Shown: piece after piece, positions 30,679-32,561 of the stretch
How the letters are laid out: each line of letters begins with the position of its first letter
How positions within the stretch are numbered: the first letter of the stretch is position 1
NCBI GenBank assembly: GCA_016783285.1
Contig: JADHWW010000012.1
Span: forward strand, 1 to 32,561
Source: Anaerolineae bacterium
Lineage (GTDB): Bacteria; Chloroflexota; Anaerolineae; B4-G1
Reading direction: 5' to 3'
DNA: 32,561 nucleotides
The notes under the pieces: model-generated
Told to the model about the DNA's origin: nothing
Database searches by the model: none
What the model saw: the letters and a program-made list of their open reading frames with translations, nothing else
Program-made: the position numbers and the translations under genes

Positions 30679-31338
30679 TTATCTCGCGATATACCGGTTG
30701 AACAACTCGTTTGACAGATGTTCCCATACCCGCCCCACCTCCAACACACTTTCCACCACAAAGTCCACGCACTCGTCCGGCTTCGCGTCCACCAGCACCG
30801 TCGTCATTCCCAGGGCCTTGGCCGGCCGCAGGTTGCGTGCCGCATCCTCGACCATGATGCACTCGGGGCCCTGGGCTCCCAGCAGCGCCAGCATCGTCTC
30901 GTAGGCATCGCGGTAGGGTTTGTTGCGCAGGCCCGCCTCCTCGATGCCGATCACCTGCTCAAAGTGACCGGCCACTCCTAGCGCCCGCAGCACCCGCCAG
31001 CCGTACTCCGAAGTGGAGTTGGTGTAGACCGCCTTGCGCAGCGGGATGGAGGCCAGCATCGTATTCAGCGCCAGATTCGGCTTCAGGTACTCCCCCACCG
31101 GAATGTCGTGCACAAAGACGAGATAATCGTGCACATCCACGTCTTGCTCGGCGATCAAGCCGCCCATCGTGGTGCCGTAGCGGTGGTAGTAGTCGCGCCG
31201 CAGGGCGACCGCCGCCTCCCACGCCAGCCCCAGGTGATTGCACAGCCAGGTCTGGATGCGATGGCCCACCTCCTGCATCAGCCCGCTGTCGCGGGGGTAG
31301 AGCGTATCGTCCAGATCAAAGATGATGAATTTGAGCAT
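30679..31338 (-). CDS. HAD-family hydrolase, pyrimidine 5'-nucleotidase-like
   Basis: 219 residues. Motif I FDLDDTLYP (nucleophile Asp8, acid/base Asp10), motif II TNST, motif III Lys in RNKPYRDAYE, motif IV MVEDAARNLRPAKALGMTTV. The all-helical cap between motifs I and II and the DDTLYP form match Sdt1/phosphoglycolate-like phosphatases acting on nucleotides or small phosphorylated metabolites. First gene of a two-gene unit with the CDF transporter (TAA-AT-ATG spacing). Confidence 0.92.
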   Translation of the reverse strand: MLKFIIFDLDDTLYPRDSGLMQEVGHRIQTWLCNHLGLAWEAAVALRRDYYHRYGTTMGGLIAEQDVDVHDYLVFVHDIPVGEYLKPNLALNTMLASIPLRKAVYTNSTSEYGWRVLRALGVAGHFEQVIGIEEAGLRNKPYRDAYETMLALLGAQGPECIMVEDAARNLRPAKALGMTTVLVDAKPDECVDFVVESVLEVGRVWEHLSNELFNRYIAR

Positions 31339-31397
31339 CTGCAGTTTTCGACAAGGTCTATCCTGAGAGATTGAAACACACCGTTTTCGCTCGTCGC

Positions 31398-31426
31398 TTG
31401 ACTTGATAAGCCATTTAGGTTATAAT
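31398..31426 (+). promoter_or_regulatory. near-consensus promoter with no protein gene downstream
   Basis: TTGACT (31398-31403), 17-bp spacer, TATAAT (31421-31426). It fires into the candidate small RNA. Confidence 0.75.
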
Positions 31427-31432
31427 AAAAAC

Positions 31433-31554
31433 AACAAAAACGGGCGCGTGACGTACCGTTTCCCTCAGGCGAAAAAGTGGCGGTTTCCCCGCCGCGAGCC
31501 GGGTGGTTCAATGCCTCCAAGGCCATATCCCGGATAGCCTGAGGTGTTTTATTT
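31433..31554 (+). ncRNA. candidate small RNA with three-way junction
   Basis: Starts about seven bases after the promoter. Closing helix CCTCAGGC/GCCTGAGG (31463-31470 with 31537-31544); arm GTGGCGG/CCGCCGC (31477-31483 with 31489-31495); arm CCGGG/CCCGG (31499-31503 with 31529-31533) with inner pairing. A T-rich stretch TGTTTTATTT follows the closing helix, as in a terminator. The strand GCCTGAG can instead pair with CTCAGGC at 31555-31561. The segment does not resemble SRP, 6S, tmRNA or a known riboswitch. On the minus strand the GTGGCGG hairpin precedes TTTTT and could end transcripts coming from the right. Confidence 0.4.
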
Positions 31555-31760
31555 CTCAGGCACATCCTCCTCGTACCACCATATCTTGATTTTATCTTCC
31601 AGCCCTATCAGGTAATCCACTTCATCCCTAACCTTGCTCTCCACCACAGCGCCAGCCACCATATCCGCAAGTTGCAAGCCGTCCTCTGCTGTGCTCCTCT
31701 GGTTTTCAATGCACCGGAAACGGCCACACGGATAGTTTGTGTCAGCCTGGTCGTGGTCGC
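31549..31760 (-). pseudogene. C-terminal remnant of a DUF3800 protein gene
   Basis: A stop-free stretch ends ENQRSTAEDGLQLADMVAGA, VVESKVRDEVDYLIGLEDKI, KIWWYEEDVPEK, stop TAA 31549. GLQLADMVAGAV matches the C-terminal GLQLADLxAG motif of DUF3800 proteins. The N-terminal three quarters are absent. Going upstream the frame reaches a stop near 31772, while the adjacent frame reads QQTLLLDAHA, which suggests a frameshift. No start codon with a ribosome site is present. Confidence 0.5.
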
Positions 31761-31826
31761 GTGAGCATCAAGAAGTAGCGTTTGTTGCTCCCGGCCGGTG
31801 TTCGTTGGTTGCCCTCCCTGACCAAA

Positions 31827-31854
31827 AGTATACCAACGACCCAGGAATATGCAA
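31827..31854 (-). promoter_or_regulatory. possible promoter upstream of the DUF3800 remnant
   Basis: Minus strand TTGCAT, 16-bp spacer, TATACT (plus coordinates 31849-31854 and 31827-31832). Confidence 0.4.
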
Positions 31855-31873
31855 ATCGCCCCCACGCAATCAA

Positions 31874-31894
31874 GCCCCGGCGTACAGCCGGGGC
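31874..31894. terminator. hairpin after the etfA remnant
   Basis: Perfect 8-bp stem GCCCCGGC/GCCGGGGC with five-base loop; on the minus strand TTGATT follows, a poor T-run. It may be the former terminator of the etfA transcript. Confidence 0.35.
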
Positions 31895-31925
31895 CTGATC
31901 GGGCAAACTGAAAAGTCTGCCTCAT

Positions 31926-32111
31926 TTATCTTTCCAACGCTTCTAACAGTGCCGGCAATACCTCCATCGGCTCCGCCTCCAGGCACAGGTCAGTCACCTG
32001 AAAGATGGGCGCGTCGGGGTCGGGGTGGATGGCGGCGATGAACCTGGCATCGGCGATGGCGGCGTCGTGGAAGGTGTCGCCCCGGATGCCGACGGCCACG
32101 TACAACTGCGG
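31926..32111 (-). pseudogene. etfA: C-terminal remnant of electron transfer flavoprotein alpha subunit
   Basis: 61 codons ending in TAA: PQLYVAVGIRGDTFHDAAIA, DARFIAAIHPDPDAPIFQVT, then DLCLEAEPMEVLPALLEALE. This lines up with the FAD-binding C-terminus of EtfA (LYIAVGISGAxQH..., INxDPDAPIF..., VVPALxEAL). The usual NKDPDAPIF reads HPDPDAPIF and the QH dipeptide is FH, so key FAD contacts are altered. The rest of the gene is gone: at 32111/32112 the sequence switches to the stop codon of the retropepsin-like gene. No etfB is nearby. Confidence 0.7.
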
Positions 32112-32492
32112 TCAAATGAATATGTGCGCCAGGGCAGCCGGGCCGTCTAACAGCATCTTTAACTTGTTGAGGACGTCACGTCCCAGAATGACCTCATCCC
32201 CCACCTCGTCGCCCACAACTTGCACGTGAGGCAGTACATTCTCCCCGATATGCACGTCTACCAGGAAGAGGTTCACCCGCTGACCGCTCCCCCACTTGCC
32301 GCGCGCCCACATCTCGATGGTCATCGGGGCTTTGATGCGATCAAGGTACTCCAGAGGCACGATGGTCGCGTCGGCTCCGGTATCCACGAGTGCTGTGATA
32401 GGGCCGACTTTTACGTCGGTCGCTATGGTGGTCAGCACAATATCCACAATCGGCGCCGGCGGCGTGAAATCCTTGCTGTATGGGAAATTCAT
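32112..32492 (-). CDS. retropepsin-like aspartic protease domain protein
   Basis: 126 residues. The active-site motif ALVDTGADATIVP places the catalytic Asp at residue 37; the second conserved segment is VILGRDVLNKLKMLLDG. This is a single-lobe retroviral-type fold that must dimerise to form an active site. Such cytoplasmic proteins are common in Chloroflexota and cyanobacteria, with substrates unknown. The ATG overlaps the stop of the preceding partial gene (ATGA). The TGA stop abuts the etfA remnant. Confidence 0.88.
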   Translation of the reverse strand: MNFPYSKDFTPPAPIVDIVLTTIATDVKVGPITALVDTGADATIVPLEYLDRIKAPMTIEMWARGKWGSGQRVNLFLVDVHIGENVLPHVQVVGDEVGDEVILGRDVLNKLKMLLDGPAALAHIFI

Positions 32493-32561
32493 AGCGCAAT
32501 TGGCTCCAACCGGGGACTGCGAAACATCAATTCGCGCACTGGTTCAGGTGTGACTTGAGCC
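32489..32561 (-). CDS. C-terminal end of a gene coupled to the retropepsin gene (partial)
   Basis: The visible end of an open frame entering from the right edge: AQVTPEPVRELMFRSPRLEP then IAL and TGA at 32489-32491, overlapping the protease ATG by four bases. The overlap and continuous frame support a real gene, but too little is visible to name it. Confidence 0.5.
   Translation of the reverse strand, partial: AQVTPEPVRELMFRSPRLEPIAL

Noticed and set aside
30677..30862. N-terminal extension of the CDF transporter
   Set aside because: It is an off-frame reading of the HAD gene; CDF homology begins just after ATG 30676.
31433..31554. SRP RNA, 6S RNA or tmRNA
   Set aside because: No GGAAG-type SRP loop with its symmetric loop, no long 6S-like open duplex, and no tRNA-like ends or tag frame.
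31608..31925. 105-residue minus-strand ORF
   Set aside because: It reads through a GC hairpin and the possible promoter; only the overlapping frame carries the DUF3800-like end. It may contain a frameshifted piece (QQTLLLDAHA) of that gene.

Overview
The window looks like a chromosomal segment of a GC-rich, tRNA-bearing bacterium, most likely a Chloroflexota (Anaerolineae-like) genome. This is inferred from gene content and style: an archaeal-type thiolase / HMG-CoA synthase / DUF35 set with a class II HMG-CoA reductase, promoters of the form GGTATAAT, many dispersed palindromic repeats, and small orphan toxin/antitoxin-like genes. No 16S gene is present, so the assignment is not proven.

Layout. 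1-3452 (minus): ClpC chaperone (C-terminus cut off by the window edge) and a four-domain S1 RNA-binding protein. 3523-3872: a 141-bp MITE-like element with an 11-bp target duplication, then tRNA-Gly(GCC) with its own promoter and terminator. 3948-5669 (plus): LysM lipoprotein and PlsC acyltransferase. 5595-5919: a low-complexity foldback that carries the remnant of a four-helix-bundle gene. 5916-8299 (plus): histidine kinase, minimal nucleotidyltransferase and NarL-type response regulator. 8447-11939 (plus): ABC-2 exporter operon (one ATPase, two paralogous permeases). 12105-14888 (plus): a tiny membrane peptide, an ICMT-like methyltransferase, two doubtful small ORFs and an MmgE/PrpD protein. 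15050-16906 (minus): a zinc-ribbon protein of unknown function and a decayed STAND-like NTPase gene.

16935-21790 is the upper mevalonate pathway. DUF35 protein, thiolase and HMG-CoA synthase lie on the minus strand, and HMG-CoA reductase follows on the same strand. A plus-strand toxin/DUF2283 pair with its own near-consensus promoter sits between synthase and reductase. Together the four minus-strand genes would convert acetyl-CoA to mevalonate.

21933-26402 (minus): polysaccharide deacetylase, orphan antitoxin-like protein, DUF2085 membrane protein, PfkB sugar kinase (with a repeat-derived internal insertion), HEAT-repeat protein and YjbQ. A 4 x 28-bp palindromic tandem array lies between the last two. 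26403-27433 is gene-poor and full of repeats, including a 156-bp foldback flanked by a 9-bp direct repeat and a large REP-like foldback. 27434-29769 (plus): SPFH/band-7 protein, Nudix hydrolase, and a small two-helix membrane protein preceded by a strongly base-paired leader. 29777-31338 (minus): HAD phosphatase and CDF metal transporter. 31339-32561 holds a candidate small RNA, remnants of a DUF3800 gene and of etfA, and a retropepsin-like protease with the end of its upstream partner.

The most unusual signals are non-coding: two short elements with target-duplication-like flanks, low-complexity inverted arms that recur at three loci, repeats that supply the 3' ends of four genes, a palindrome array with compensatory changes, and two candidate structured RNAs.
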